Shown: positions 20,669 to 30,795, counted from the stretch's first letter. The stretch is DNA of 64,000 nt from Lepidostoma basale (GCA_022606425.2 JAHDVF020001256.1:24040-88039); one strand, 5' to 3'. Made by a program: numbers and translations. Notes: generated by a model from the letters alone, not told the origin.

Positions 20669-20930
20669 ACTTCTCTAGATTTCTCAACATTTATACATCG
20701 CTTTCATTCATGCGCGCACGTCAATTTTTCCGAATACTCACGTGGCCAGCATTTAATATTTAATTCATTCGTCTTGCTCTATTACTTTTCTTCCTGTATT
20801 TCTTGTTCCGTTTACATTGTTTACATATACTTTATTTACCATTCTTTTCATGCGTCTGTGCCATCTTAACAAACCTTTCATTATTTTGTTCATAACAATC
20901 AATATTTGTACTTACTTTTACTTACTTAAA
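20669..20930 (-). mobile_element. RTE-like subfamily A, diverged fragment
   Basis: The minus strand has CCTCACATACTTCTCT, a degraded CATGCGCGCACGTCAATTTTTCC block and the GTCCAAACC...CCTTTCATTATTTTGTTCAT counterpart. The tail is missing. Confidence 0.6.
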
Positions 20931-20934
20931 CAAC

Positions 20935-21200
20935 CGTTGTCGCCCACTGCTGGACATAGGCCTCCCACATACTTCTCCACGTATTCCTGTCTTATGCCTT
21001 TCGCATCCAATCACCAGCAAATTTTTGAATATTATCGGACCATCGTATGGAGGCTCTCCCTCTGCTTCTTCTGTCTTCGCGGAGTCTCCACTCCACCACC
21101 CTTTTTGTCCATCTATCGTCTACCAATCTGGCAACATGTCGACCTTAGCCACCGTTTGTACAACATCCGCGACTCCCAATCATTTAAGTATTTCACAATT
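20935..21200 (-). pseudogene. LINE C-terminal fragment (family J-like)
   Basis: Read on the minus strand, CTATGTCCAGCAGTGGGCG gives YVQQW, the ending of many lepidopteran RTE-like proteins. Upstream pieces agree with an ARDRxxWR segment and an R-rich region. Frame breaks are present. A related fragment with the same TTGGATATAGGCCTCTTCC signature lies at 34.95 kb. Confidence 0.5.
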
Positions 21201-21309
21201 GTTAAATTACATAATTCAGTATTTCGTATTATAGCGTATTTCAGTATCTTGGTACATTTGTACAGTAAGATATAATAATAAAGATTAAGTCATTAAGGAA
21301 ATGGGGCAA

Positions 21310-21480
21310 GGAAGGTGCCTCCACGTGTGGTATTACTATTATTATATAGGTCACACCCGGCGCCCCTGAAAACGCCACAAAGTCAGCAAAACCTTCTACT
21401 ACAGTTGCAATAGAATAAGAAGAAATAGAGGAAAGGGCATTTTCATGATCCCTACGTAGCTGTTTGTCATTAACACGAAG
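21310..21480 (+). repeat. Interspersed repeat K, copy 1, with GAA tail
   Basis: GAAGGTGCCTCCACGTGTGG...CACAAAGTC(A/G)GC...ACCTTC...ATTTTCATGAT...GACACGAAGAAGAAG is shared with 29,565-29,725. It ends in a (GAA)n run like the local LINEs, so a LINE or SINE 3' end is likely. It has no coding signature. Confidence 0.5.
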
Positions 21481-21835
21481 AAGAAGTCTAAATACATTTT
21501 AATTTGTCAATTTTATGTATTTAACGTGACATTAGATTTTTATATTGGTCAATACATGTACATAAGGAAATCTAAAAATAATTATCTTCTCCATTATCAT
21601 ATTACATGTAAAAAAAATAATTAAGAAATTAGTAGAAAATTACACAGGTATTTTGGCACTTAGTGCTCGTATTTCGAAACGGATTTTACAAATCATTTTA
21701 TTATGTTGAATATATGTTTTTGTAACCATTAACCATTTACCTATGACATATCACAACCTTCTACAATATGTTGACATACTTTAAAAGATTCGTTTAATGC
21801 ATCGTATCCTTTTATCGAATAATTATTGAATTCGT

Positions 21836-22355
21836 GATTAATACGAATGAAAACGTATATTTTCTAGAAGTATTATTTTATTTCATGGAAATGACATGTT
21901 TCGCCTTGCTAAGGCATTATCAAATGATAATGATAGTGCCTTACCAAGGCAAAACACGTCAATTCTACATATAGAAATATATCGTCGGTTCAAAGGTAAA
22001 ACTCATTAAGTGACATTTAAAAAAAAAATTGCAATTTCTGTATCAGACTTGTGATTTCTACGTCAGAAAATAATCACCAAGTGTTTTTATTTAAGAATAA
22101 CTGTTATTCTTTAATAAATACACTTTGTGATTATTTTCTGACGTAGAATTCACAAGTCTGATACAGAAATTGCAAAAAAAATAAAAAATGTCAATTAATG
22201 AGTTTTACCTTTGAACCGACGATATATTCTAGAAAACAGACGTTTTCATACGTATTAATTAGCACATTCGGATGTTGACGTGACGAGCAGAATAAACATA
22301 TCGTGGCTGAGGTGGAGATACCATTAATTATTAAATATAGAGTTTTACAACATTA
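21836..22355. mobile_element. Fold-back element FB1 interrupted by FB3
   Basis: Left part AATGAAAACGTATATTTTCTAGAAG...GACATGTTTCGCCTTGCTAAGG. The right arm resumes at 22,226 with ATTCTAGAAAACAGACG. The minus strand of 21,893-21,922 gives the cleanest TGATAAT, GCCTT-AGC-AAGGC, GAAAC, AT, GTC motif of this family. Confidence 0.7.
21979..22225. mobile_element. Fold-back element FB3, near-perfect palindrome
   Basis: ATATCGTCGGTTCAAAGGTA at the left and its exact complement at the right begin arms of about 100 bases, including TTTCTGTATCAGACTTGTGA and CTACGTCAGAAAATAATCAC. The loop is about 45 bases. The high arm identity suggests recent insertion or arm homogenisation. No hammerhead-like motif was seen in this family. 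Confidence 0.85.
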
Positions 22356-22384
22356 TTAAATAAACAACATATAGTATACAATTA

Positions 22385-22600
22385 GTGGAAAAACGTGGAC
22401 ACGTACAAAGAATTCCAAATGCGCGAGTTCCTCAGATAATCATGACTGGACATCCGGGAGGTAAACGAGGACGAAGAAAAGAAAGACGCGCCACAGCTTC
22501 TTCAAGTTACAAAATGGAAGACTGGCTGAGGAGAGGAGAAGTTGGATACAAAAGTTGAATGAGAGCAAAGCTCGATTAAGCGCCATCGAATAATAAAAAG
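22385..22600 (+). pseudogene. LINE C-terminal fragment (family I-like)
   Basis: The strand reads VEKRGHVQRIPNARVPQIIM, TGHPGGKRGRRKERR and KMEDWLRR(G)EVGYKS with frame slips, matching the GHVQRM...PGGKRPxGQPRLRW...W.R.EA layout of the 50.6 kb copy. It is truncated at its 5' side. Confidence 0.55.
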
Positions 22601-22607
22601 AAGAGAA

Positions 22608-23015
22608 AAGATGGATGTGTGGATACTCTGTGTATGATGAGTGTCGAATGAAAATATAAAAAGTGAATGCGGTGCGAATGATGGTGTCATGAACAAAATA
22701 ATGAAAGGATCATTAAGATGGTTTGGGCATATGGAAAGAATGAATGAAAAAAGAATGGTAAAAAAATATACGTTAATGATGTAAATGGAACCAGAAATAG
22801 AGGAAGACCGAGGAAAACGTGGCACGATCAAATAAATAAAATATTGAATGTCGGCCATGTGAGGAGTCAGAGAAATCGACGCGCGTGCATGACACGATGT
22901 ATGAATGTTGAGGAAGCGAGAGAAATATGTCAGGAAAGAAAAGTGTGGCAGTCCATTATTTCTGCCTACCCCTTCTGGGAGACGGCGTGATGGTTAGTTA
23001 GTTAGTTAGTTAGAA
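22608..23015 (+). pseudogene. RTE-like LINE subfamily A copy
   Basis: Encodes, with a frameshift at 22,650 and another near 22,768, SENENIKSECGANDGVMNKIMK, SLRWFGHMERMNEKRMVK, TRNRGRPRKTWHDQINKIL, MTRCMNVEEAREICQERK and the end SILSAYPFWE. It finishes with GGCGTGATGGTTAGTTAGTTAG. It is a degraded C-terminal fragment of the autonomous LINE. Confidence 0.8.
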
Positions 23016-23984
23016 AATATGGATAAAATTAACTGATAACAAGAAGAAACTAGAAGTTCTTTCAGAATAAACAAATTCCTAATTGACAGTTCAAATAGTT
23101 TCGAAGTATCCCGCGCTCCTTACAAATTTTTAATATTTCCAAGTAGATCGTTTTATTTTATGTCGCACTCGCCAACTTTTTTAACGTCTCGATTTCATTG
23201 TTTCCTCCGTGGCAGAGGTGAGCTCCGTTCATTAGACACATTTGCGTGATTAAAATACTTTCCATCTTGTTAATATGTAAAACCGTCTTCATCCGCCATG
23301 TTTACGCTCCCGCGAACTTTTCTCGTCTATGACAGTGCCCCCCTTCCCGCCCTGCCCGGCAAACCATAGAGGAGGCGAGCCGTGATTGGTGGAGACGATC
23401 GTGACGTAAACAGGTCAAAATTTCGAAGCTTAACCTGAAAATCTTATATTAGAATTGGAATACTACACACCTGGCTTCGGTGTTGCGATACACACGCGAA
23501 TTTTTTATGGTACTTACTTAGATCAATAATTTGGTCGCACAATTTTAAAATGATTTTAAAATTTACTTATCACCATCATCATAGCCTTAATTGTAATCAG
23601 AATATTAATGTAAGATATTTTAATTTATTAGTAGAAGTTTAAAATAATAAATAATAATAATATGCTAACTTTTAAAGCGCCGTTTTTGTGATGTAATACC
23701 TCAAGGGGTGTTTTAAATCTAAAAATCAAAATTTTCGCGATCGGTTAAAAAGTATTGTGAAACAAAGTATAAATTTTAAATTGGGTATGAAATATGACAA
23801 AGATGGGTTTTCAGATTAGATCTGAAATCTGTCGGATCATTTATGCATCTGAGGTATGAAGAGGGATTGTTCCAAGCTGGTCCAAGCTTATTGAAATAAT
23901 CTTGCAAGTTTGTTTAAATAAAATAAATAAAAAATGTTATATTACATATTATGATTTATTCCATGTACTATTCAACTCCTAACC
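23016..23984. other. No recognised gene; one GC-rich patch
   Basis: 23,280-23,420 is GC-rich and contains CCGCCATGTTTACGC, CCCTTCCCGCCCTGCCCGG and GTGATTGGTGG (an inverted CCAAT-like element). It could be a promoter-proximal sequence, but no exon or transcript signal supports that. The rest is AT-rich. Confidence 0.3.
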
Positions 23985-24112
23985 GGCTTCCTCCCGATAA
24001 TGAAGGTGTAAAACCATTGAAACATGTAATAAACTAAAATAAACTCAGAAGTGGAAAAGACAGTGTTTTAATTCACAATAAATTCGTCATTATGGAATTC
24101 CATAGTGTTAAC
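23985..24112 (+). mobile_element. Fold-back family FB5, single arm
   Basis: CCCGATAATGAAGGTGTAAAACC.TTGAAACATGTAATAAAC, then CTCAGAAGTGGAAAAGACAGTGTTTTAATTCA matches 36,402-36,490. Only one arm is visible. The motif GATAAT-GAAGG...GAAAC is degraded. Confidence 0.55.
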
Positions 24113-24167
24113 ATATTAAATTAATCAAAAAAGTCATATATTTCAATTATCTTGGCATTTGCTCATA

Positions 24168-24622
24168 AAAAAGAAGGATGAAAGTAGAATAAATGCAGTA
24201 GAAATGAGATCTCTTAGACGAATGTGGGAATACTCTGTGCATGATAGAGTGTCGAATGAATATATAAGAAGTGAATGCGGTGCGAATGGTGGTGTAATGA
24301 ACAAAATAATGAAAGGACCATTAAGATGATTTGGACATATGGAAAGAATGAATGAAGAAAGAATGGTAAAAAAAATATATGTTAACGATGTAAATGGAAC
24401 CAGAAATAGAGGAAGACCGAGGAAAACGCGACACGATCAAATAAATCAACTATTGAATGTCGGCCATGTGAGGAATCAGAGAAATCGACGCGCGTGCATG
24501 ACACGATGTATGAATGTTGAGGAAGCGAGAGAAATATGTCAGGAAAGAAAAGTGTGGCAGTTCATTCTTTCTGCCTACCACTTCGGGGAGACGGCGTGAT
24601 GGTTACTTAGTCAGTCAGTTTT
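24168..24622 (+). pseudogene. RTE-like LINE subfamily A copy
   Basis: Begins in KKDESRINAVEMRSLRRMWEYS and continues VHDRVSNEYIRSECGANGGVMNK. It is interrupted by TGA at the Trp of RWFGHM (24,329). It then reads on uninterrupted from MERMNEERMVKKIYVNDVNG through RGRPRKTRHDQ, RNQRNRRACMTRCMNVEEAR to the natural stop after FGETA. The tail is GGTTACTTAGTCAGTCAG, a decayed tandem repeat. Confidence 0.8.
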
Positions 24623-24721
24623 TTGTTTATAAAATTAATGTTGCGAATTGATATTTCTTGGTAGAAATGTCATTGTAAATAATTATAATAAAAAACGGAA
24701 AAGAATCTTAATAATACATAT

Positions 24722-24805
24722 TTAGTTTTATTCCACATGATTTTTGATTTCGACCGTTTTAGGCAGCTTGCCCAGAAGATGGTAGCGATACGGTTATAGA
24801 GATTT
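24722..24805 (+). mobile_element. Fold-back element FB4, partial
   Basis: TTTTATTCCACATGATTTTTGATTTCGACCGTTTTAGGCAGC followed by CCAGAAGATGG is the left arm and loop of FB4. The right arm is lost. Confidence 0.6.
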
Positions 24806-24829
24806 TTTTACATGTACTTCATTATTTAC

Positions 24830-25370
24830 ATTAGTTAATCTTGTTTTGGGGATATTTATCTTCTGAAACAAATAATGAATAAAAAAAACTAAAAATATCG
24901 CTACTTTTTCCTATCACAAAACGTATTCTAAGTTTTAAAAAGATTTACATATATTTCTTCGGTAAAACGAAGGAGTATGTAGATTTACGTCTATGTATTC
25001 CTACAGCAAAACTCAAAGAACGGTTAGTCTGTCAATCAGGATTCCCGACAATCAAATTTGAAATATCCCAAAATATTTGAATCCGGAATTGTTTTGTTTC
25101 GGAGTTGGAATTTTAAATTGGCAGATCGAACAGTACCTACGCCCGCGCCCCGTAATAAAGTTGAAATCGTGTTCCAGTGTTCCTATTTGACGGTAGTCGC
25201 TGAATGTTTTTATCTGGCAACATTGAATTGTTTGCGAATGGTTTTATTCTATTTTAGAAACGCGATACTATTTCTCGATTTCTAGTGTAACTTTAATAGT
25301 TGAAAACTTCGATTTTCATCGTAATAACTATTATCAATTTTAATCATAATTAACAAATCTAGTTCCTTTG
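24830..25370. other. No recognised feature
   Basis: A 75-codon open frame at 25,058-25,285 shows no domain or signal. I see no repeat. Confidence 0.4.
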
Positions 25371-25380
25371 TCCTGTTTCT

Positions 25381-25905
25381 TTTTTTTTTTTTTTTATTTG
25401 TCACATTCACCATGGAGTGTTGTGTGTCATACAAGTAATAATACATTAAGGTTACATATTTAGGTACAAACAATTATTACATTTAAAAATAACATCATTG
25501 ACTAACATAATTGAACAGTTTAAACTAACAAATATTTATTATATTCTTAATAATTATGTGAAAAAGGAATAGAAAAAACTAACTTATAGATTAATTCATT
25601 ATAAAATCGTGAAATTCCTATAATTTTAAATTATAAACAGAGAGAAAATGATTTAATGATATAATTACAAGTTTTGATTGTGATGACAATAATACTTCTA
25701 TGGTGATGGGAAATGTGAAAAATACACTAATGATTTCTTTGAGAAAATTTCCCCGCCCTACTTAAAGAGGGCATTGAAAAATTAAATGTTTAAGATCGCC
25801 ATTTGTACCGCATTCACAAATAGGAGAAAGAGAACAGTAGATTTTTTTAAATGATTTCATTCAAAATTTAAAAAAAGTGATTTCATAAATAGAACATGAT
25901 AATAA
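25381..25905 (-). pseudogene. I/R1/Jockey-type LINE 3' end with poly(A)
   Basis: On the minus strand SLSPICECGTNGDLKHLIFQCPL forms a C-x-C-(x)n-H-(x)4-C knuckle (25,780-25,835). This is the C-terminal zinc knuckle of I-, R1- and Jockey-type reverse transcriptases. About 330 bases of degraded coding and 3' untranslated DNA follow, ending in an A17-18 run (25,382-25,399 as T on the plus strand). The poly(A) end distinguishes it from the tandem-tailed LINEs around it. Confidence 0.6.
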
Positions 25906-25969
25906 CATTATAGTATTATATGTAGTACTTACGTACGTTCACATCATTAATATGGGCTAGTGTTGCTAG

Positions 25970-26010
25970 CCGGGGAGAGTTATTACAGCATTCTCCCCGG
26001 CACATGGGAA
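25970..26010. repeat. Hairpin with CCGGGGAGA arms
   Basis: CCGGGGAGA and TCTCCCCGG pair perfectly around a 13-base loop. GC-rich hairpins near an end are known from Helitrons, but no CTRR end or 5' TC end was identified. Confidence 0.5.
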
Positions 26011-26337
26011 TTGGATTGCCATTATGTAATTTTAAGCCAAGTAAATTGCTTCCGCTGGCAACCCTGCCCGTGATTTAATTACCCCGTGAGCGGTGGTGCC
26101 AGGACCTTGGCTTTATGCTGCTATCGGTAGGTGCTCTAATATATATGTAATCACAAGGACATAGCCAGCCATCGAGTCACTTTAACGACCATCCAACTCC
26201 TGCTAACGAATACGTGTCCGATACATCGTTAATTAATTTACCTTTTGATTGTAATAATATTTTTACATAACTAACTAATTCGCCAGAGAGGTAAATATCA
26301 ATAACATATCATAATATAATAAAGTTATACATAATTT

Positions 26338-26385
26338 GCGAATTAACCACGACTGGTTTCGAGAAACAGCCGTTTGTACTGTCAA
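26338..26385 (-). repeat. Hammerhead-like arm, isolated
   Basis: The minus strand reads TTTGACAGTACAAACGGCTG...CTCGAAACCAGTCGTGG, with the GAAAC-CA-GTC end of the fold-back families. The hairpin is weaker. Confidence 0.3.
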
Positions 26386-26406
26386 ATTAATATGGTACTA
26401 AACCTA

Positions 26407-26462
26407 CCCTAACCTAACCTAACCGAGTAATCATAACGCCCTTCTCTCGAAAGATGTAAATA
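26407..26462 (-). mobile_element. RTE-like tail remnant with TTAGG repeat
   Basis: CCCTAACCTAACCTAACC is (TTAGG)3-4 on the minus strand. It abuts GAGTAATCATAACGCC..CTCTCGAAAG, a worn version of the subfamily A 3' end. The tract is thus better explained as a LINE tail than as a telomeric insertion. Confidence 0.45.
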
Positions 26463-26554
26463 TGATGAACAACATTTCAAATCAACACTGTCATTTCGAC
26501 AAATGTATTATTACTTACTTTTAGATAAACTTACGACGTTAACACTGTGGTATT

Positions 26555-26775
26555 CCATAATAGCGATTTTTTATGAAGGTTTTTTCCACTTTTGTTTGAA
26601 ACACGATTTTTTTCACTTTTAATTCATTTTTCTCAACATAATTAGAAGGCTGTATACCTTCATCATCGGGAGAACGATATAAACTGACCGTTTTACAAAC
26701 AGTTGATATCGTTCTCCCGATGATGAAGGTGTAAAACCTTCAAAATAAAAATAAATCGTATTATTTAAGATTGTG
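26555..26775. mobile_element. Fold-back element FB5
   Basis: ACCTTCATCATCGGGAGAACGATAT (26,656-26,680) and its exact complement (26,706-26,730) form 25-base arms around AAACTGACCG...AACAGTTG. Outer parts repeat CACTTTT...AAACACG. Related single arms lie at 24.0, 36.4 and 61.17 kb. Confidence 0.75.
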
Positions 26776-27514
26776 AAAAAAAACTTCGTATTATTTAATA
26801 TTGTAATGTTTTTCTTTACTGCATTATCAAAATAAAATAAAAATTCAAACAAATCGTTTATATCAAAAAATTTTCAATCCATTTTTGTAATAACTGATTT
26901 ATTAATGCTTTGGCAATTTTGTATGTATAAACACTTGTTTTTCAATTAATCACCTTGCACATGTCACTCTCACGACTAAAACCGATTTACTATTGTTATT
27001 TCAGTTTTCCTCTAGTATTCTAATGAAAGCATATGCTTTTATTCCTTGATTTAATACATTCGCATATAGCACTTAATTTGTGATGTGTCATTTTTCAGTA
27101 AATGAAAACACGGTCATTTTTTGCAATCAACCGATTTCACTGCCCACGGGGCATCGTCAGGGTCACGAAATAAAATAAATAATTAATATATATATATATT
27201 TTTTTAAAAAGACTAATATCAAGGATTTGTATAAATGATATTAGAATTTATTCTTACAATCTTCAATGTGAGCAGAAAATAGCTCATTATTATGAAGAAG
27301 GAATCTGGGCGTGTCCAGGCTTGAACCCAAGTCCCCTGGATCAGGAGCCAAGTGTATTATCCCCTAGACCACCACCCAAATATGTATTTATAAAAATCCG
27401 AGAGGTGGTGTAGCTCAAAACATAATAGCTAAACAATGAAAGCGGGAGTAGTTTGCGTTCCAGCGGATGTTACAAAAATTAAAATTAGTAATACAAATTA
27501 TATATATGAAAATA
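26776..27514. other. AT-rich stretch, no recognised gene
   Basis: 27,300-27,370 (GTCCAGGCTTGAACCCAAGTC) also occurs in degraded form at about 3,815-3,880, so it is a dispersed repeat of unknown class. The rest is AT-rich. Confidence 0.4.
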
Positions 27515-27516
27515 AC

Positions 27517-27649
27517 TAGCTAACAAACGTCACGCCGTCTCCCCAAAACGGTAGGCAGAAAGAATGGACTGTCACACTTTAAGCGATGCGACACTCCATC
27601 CTTCACTTTTCGCCCCGCGGTATACGCGGTGTGATGGGTTGTGAACCTC
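27517..27649 (-). mobile_element. Short element D, copy 3
   Basis: The minus strand has GAGGTTCACAACCCATCACACC, GCGGGGCGAAAAGTGAAGG and the subfamily A 3' end. The diagnostic GTGTGACAG is present. The tail is GTTAGCTAG. Confidence 0.7.
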
Positions 27650-27654
27650 AATAT

Positions 27655-27745
27655 ATTCATTTAATTATAATATTGATGAAAACGTATATTTTCTAGGAGT
27701 ATTATTATTTTGTAATGAAATCACTGGTTAAAACTGGTAATAATT
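27655..27745. mobile_element. Fold-back element FB1, half copy
   Basis: GATGAAAACGTATATTTTCTAGGAGTATTATTATTTTG is the left arm only. Confidence 0.5.
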
Positions 27746-27774
27746 ATTTTAATTTATTTTTATTTTTAGTATCA

Positions 27775-28012
27775 TTATTTTTTTTATTCGCTCTTGACAT
27801 CATTACAGCGCGGCCAAGTCAATATAAAGGATAAAGTTTTAATATTTATTCTCATGACATGTGATAGGTGGCTAATCAATAGTCATTTTATTGTCACGTG
27901 AATTTCTCCACCAGACCAAATGTGATAATCACACTGCCATCTCCAGAAATCGAACCCGAGACCTTCGATATGGCAGTCAAAGCACTTACCGCTCGGCCAT
28001 AAAGGCCATCTA
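27775..28012 (-). mobile_element. SINE T, nearly full length, with A and B boxes
   Basis: The reverse complement begins GGCCTTTATGGCCGAGCGGTAAGTGC, a tRNA-like A box (TGGCCGAGCGG). It then has GTCTCGGGTTCGATTTC (B box), the body TCACGTGACAATAAAATG, and the 3' domain CTGTAATGATGTCAAGAGCG ending in an A/T-rich tail. The internal polymerase III promoter marks it as a tRNA-derived SINE. It has no coding capacity and is mobilised by a LINE. Confidence 0.8.
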
Positions 28013-28434
28013 AAATGGTTGGGTTACTACTGAAACACAAAGTTGTGAAAATACAAAGTGTTCTTCTATTTATTCAAATGTGAATCCACCACACAAAGCA
28101 ATTGCGAATATAGAAGAAATTTATGTGAGTAGTTTACTATCTAGTTTAGATTAATGTGGAACTGACAACCATGCATAATGATTAAAACAAGAAGAATCTG
28201 TCAGCAGCTAGCGAGGCCTTTGTACTCGCATCGCCAGCATTTTGCGGTCTGCGCTGCATCAATCCAAACTCTCCCAACCTAATTACGCCGGCTAGAACTT
28301 TGTTAATAATGTATTGACCCCTAAAATATATCTAATAGAGCTGCTCACAAAAGCGCTTCGTGTTTATAAGCACATTCGAAAGTTTAAATTTTGCATGCAA
28401 CTTAGTATATTGTTTTATGCGAGGTCGAGGATGT
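28013..28434. other. No recognised feature
   Basis: I see no gene or repeat here with support. Confidence 0.45.
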
Positions 28435-28435
28435 C

Positions 28436-29030
28436 GTTGTTATAATGGCCGAGCCATAGAAGGCTCCCTCAGCTTACCCGAAGCTGTTATAGGCGCAGCG
28501 GCGCCTTTCGTCAGCTTCACTCGTGCACTCCCTAGGCCCGTCCCCCGTCCATGCGGGACTTACGTTAAAAAATAATAATAATAATGTATGTATATTTGCA
28601 ACCAAGGGGGACCCAGACCACATTTAAGCTACGCTACTCTTCCTCGATGTCCCGCCGTACACACATAGCAATACAACAGCAAACGAAAATACACAATTGA
28701 TACATAAATAACATATGTTAGAGTAAGAATAAAAAAGTAATATTGTACAGCAAGAGGCACAAGAGGGAGGCAGGAGACAAAATGCAGGATGGGGGAAATA
28801 AGGAAATATATTTAATATGTGGAATAGGGAAGGTAAAACAGGAAGTTTATACTATATATATTTAAGAGAAGAAAAATAATGCAATTGAACTAAGGAGAAG
28901 GAGAACGAGGTCCGGCATTGCGGATCGGTCTCCCCTCCCCCCAACAAGATAATCGGCACCCCCTCAAAGGGGCAAGTGACTTCACAAAGTCCGGTCGAGA
29001 CGATTGACCGAGGTTAAAAAAAAATAATAA
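28436..29030 (+). repeat. Interspersed repeat L, copy 1 (about 595 bp)
   Basis: Starts ATGGCCGAGCCATAGAAGGC. It continues through GCAGCGGCGCCTTTCGTCAG, AAGGGGGACCCAGACCACAT, GATGTCCCGCCGTACACAC, AATGCAGGATGGGGGAAATA and GGTCCGGCATTGCGGATC, and ends after TTGACCGAGGTT with an A-rich/AAT tail. The match to 58,690-59,215 is close and collinear. The A-rich end suggests retroposition. No reading frame recognised. Confidence 0.7.
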
Positions 29031-29049
29031 TAAACTAGTAAGAATAATC

Positions 29050-29275
29050 AGTGGGGAACGCAAAGGAGAAAATACTGGTATGCGCACATGAGAAGAATGG
29101 ATCCATCTAGTCTCCCACTCATTGTATTGCACGGCCCTAAGGAAGATGACCCTCGGGCAGACCAGTAAAGAGATAGATCGACAGCTGGGAGTCGACCTCG
29201 CAAGAGGCCAATTCCTCTTAAGAAACAGGCCTCAAGGCCTACACTAAGAAGAATACGAAGAAGATGAAGATATTT
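29050..29275 (+). pseudogene. LINE C-terminal fragment (family F-like)
   Basis: The strand reads WYAHMRRMDPSSLPLIVLHG, PKEDDPRADQ, a stop, then SWESTSQEANSS. It corresponds to the WYGHVQRMDTTRLPYIALHN...RWKDSWESTxQEE segment of family F. It ends in GAAGAATACGAAGAAGATGAAG. Confidence 0.6.
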
Positions 29276-29564
29276 TTAACGGGTTATTTGTAATAATAAA
29301 TACACTTACCATTAAGCCGCTACTCTATAACTGTAGACACGGGGGATAGACTGCCACACTCTTCTATTAACATCTTCTAATGTCTCGCAAGCAATCAAAA
29401 TTCTTAAGAACCCTCTTCCTTATATCCTTGACTATATCCATTTCTCTTCGGAATGCTGGATTCCGTTGGTGGATCTGCAGAAAAATTTATGATAAAATCA
29501 TGTATTGTAAATAAAGTAATATTTTTTTCTGTTTTAATGCATAATAGGAAAGACTTCGATTTTG

Positions 29565-29725
29565 GGGTGAATAGAGGTGCCTCCAAGTGTGGGCTTACTA
29601 TAACTATAACATCCGTTGTCCTGGAAGCAACACAAAGTCGGCCAAACCTTCCACCACAATGGAAAGAAAATAGGAAAGGACAATTTTATGACCATCTCTA
29701 CATATTGACACGAAGAAGAAGAAGA
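29565..29725 (+). repeat. Interspersed repeat K, copy 2
   Basis: Collinear with 21,310-21,480: GAGGTGCCTCCAAGTGTGGG, CACAAAGTCGGCCAAACCTTC and the final GACACGAAGAAGAAGAAG. Confidence 0.5.
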
Positions 29726-29907
29726 GCCTTCCAATGGTGATGTCGCTGTCGGTTGGAAGAATAAATGGCTTATTATTTTATAACGTATAGATACGTGTGT
29801 TGTCATTAGGAAAGCTATTCAACATAATATAAGCATTTTTTTTTAATTTCATAGATATCCAATTTAACAATATACAACACACTTCTCAGAGAGATCTTTG
29901 TACTACG

Positions 29908-29992
29908 TACCAAATAAATCAAATAATAAATGTCGTCCACGTAAGAAATCGGAGAAATCGTTATGCGTGCATGACGCGATGTATGGATCTTC
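29908..29992 (+). mobile_element. RTE-like subfamily A fragment cut by a subfamily B copy
   Basis: CAAATAAATCAAATAATAAATGTCGTCCACG...CGTGCATGACGCGATGTATGGA is the plus-strand HDQINQILNVGHV...ACMTRCM region. It stops where the minus-strand B copy starts. Confidence 0.6.
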
Positions 29993-30002
29993 AAATCAAT
30001 TC

Positions 30003-30402
30003 AAACAAACCATCACGCCGTTTCCCCGCAGGGGTAGGCAGAGAAAATGGACCGCCACACTACTCTATCCTGGCACACTTCTTTAGATTCCTTCACATTC
30101 ATACAGCGAGTCATACACGCACGTCGATTCTTTCGACTTCTAACATGGCCAACCTTTAAATTTTGATTAATTTGGTCATGCCATGTTTTCCTCGGTCTGC
30201 CTCGACTCCGTACACCATTTACATCATTAACGTATACTGTCTTAGCTATTCTTTCTCCATCCAGGCGCTTCATATGTCCGAACCAACGCAGCGATCCTTT
30301 CATAATTGTGTCCATAATACCTTCTTCCGCTCTACATTCCTTTCTTATATCAGCATTTGAGATTCTGTCGCATGTCGTTCTACCACACATACGTCTTAGG
30401 GT
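30003..30402 (-). pseudogene. RTE-like LINE subfamily B copy, open for 125 codons
   Basis: The minus strand from 30,390 encodes MCGRTTCDRISNADIRKECR, AEEGIMDTIMKGSLRWFGHM, KRLDGERIAKTVYVNDVNG, RSRGRPRKTWHDQINQNLKV, MTRCMNVKESKEVCQD and the natural end YPCGETA. No interruption is present, so it is a fairly young but 5'-truncated copy. The tail on this strand is GGTTTGTTTGAATTG, the (TTTG)n type. Confidence 0.8.
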
Positions 30403-30512
30403 TCAAATAAGTTTATTTTCTAAATAGACATTAAAAACATTAATAACAGGTAAAATACTGTATACAATATTATACCAGGAACGCATGAGAGTTGGTAAGA
30501 CAAGAACTCTCT
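30403..30512 (-). mobile_element. CR1/Jockey-superfamily LINE 3' end
   Basis: The minus strand has CTCTCATGCGTTCCTGGTAT, TTTTACCTGTTATTAATG and AATAAACTTATTTGAA, the same 3' untranslated region as the 47.2 kb element. Confidence 0.7.
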
Positions 30513-30529
30513 AAACATTCATTATCATA

Positions 30530-30780
30530 TTTGCCGCGCTGCAGAACCAACCTGCCAATGGCTATGCCTGTGGGTAGGGCAATCTTATTGCTTTATCGGG
30601 TCGCCCCGGAGGTCGACTTATTTCGTGATATTGTGAGTTACCTCATGGATGCAATAATGTTATGATTTTTTTCTAATTCTTAATCTTAATGGGTTTTTTT
30701 TAAGCTTCTCTTATAAATTCTTATAATATAATTGCAAACGATCTGGAATTATATTTCTGTAAAGTTTGTGATTTTTATTA
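30530..30780 (+). pseudogene. CR1/Jockey-superfamily LINE, variant subfamily 3' end
   Basis: Encodes CRTNLPMAMPVGRAI followed by LLYRVAPEVDLFRDIVSYLM and a stop. This corresponds to RTNLPLVMPVGRAIKLLNMI...EIDVF of the long LINE. The 3' untranslated region differs (GCAAACGATCTGGAATTATAT) and is shared with 35.07-35.36 kb, so this is a distinct subfamily. Confidence 0.65.
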
Positions 30781-30795
30781 AATGACATTACTACT

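Noticed and set aside
25970..26110. Helitron 3' terminus
   Set aside because: A GC-rich hairpin is present but no CTRR end follows at the right distance and no 5' TC end or Rep/helicase codons were seen.
27945..28012. Possible tRNA gene on the minus strand
   Set aside because: A and B boxes are present, but the sequence is the head of a SINE with several copies here and cannot fold a full acceptor stem.
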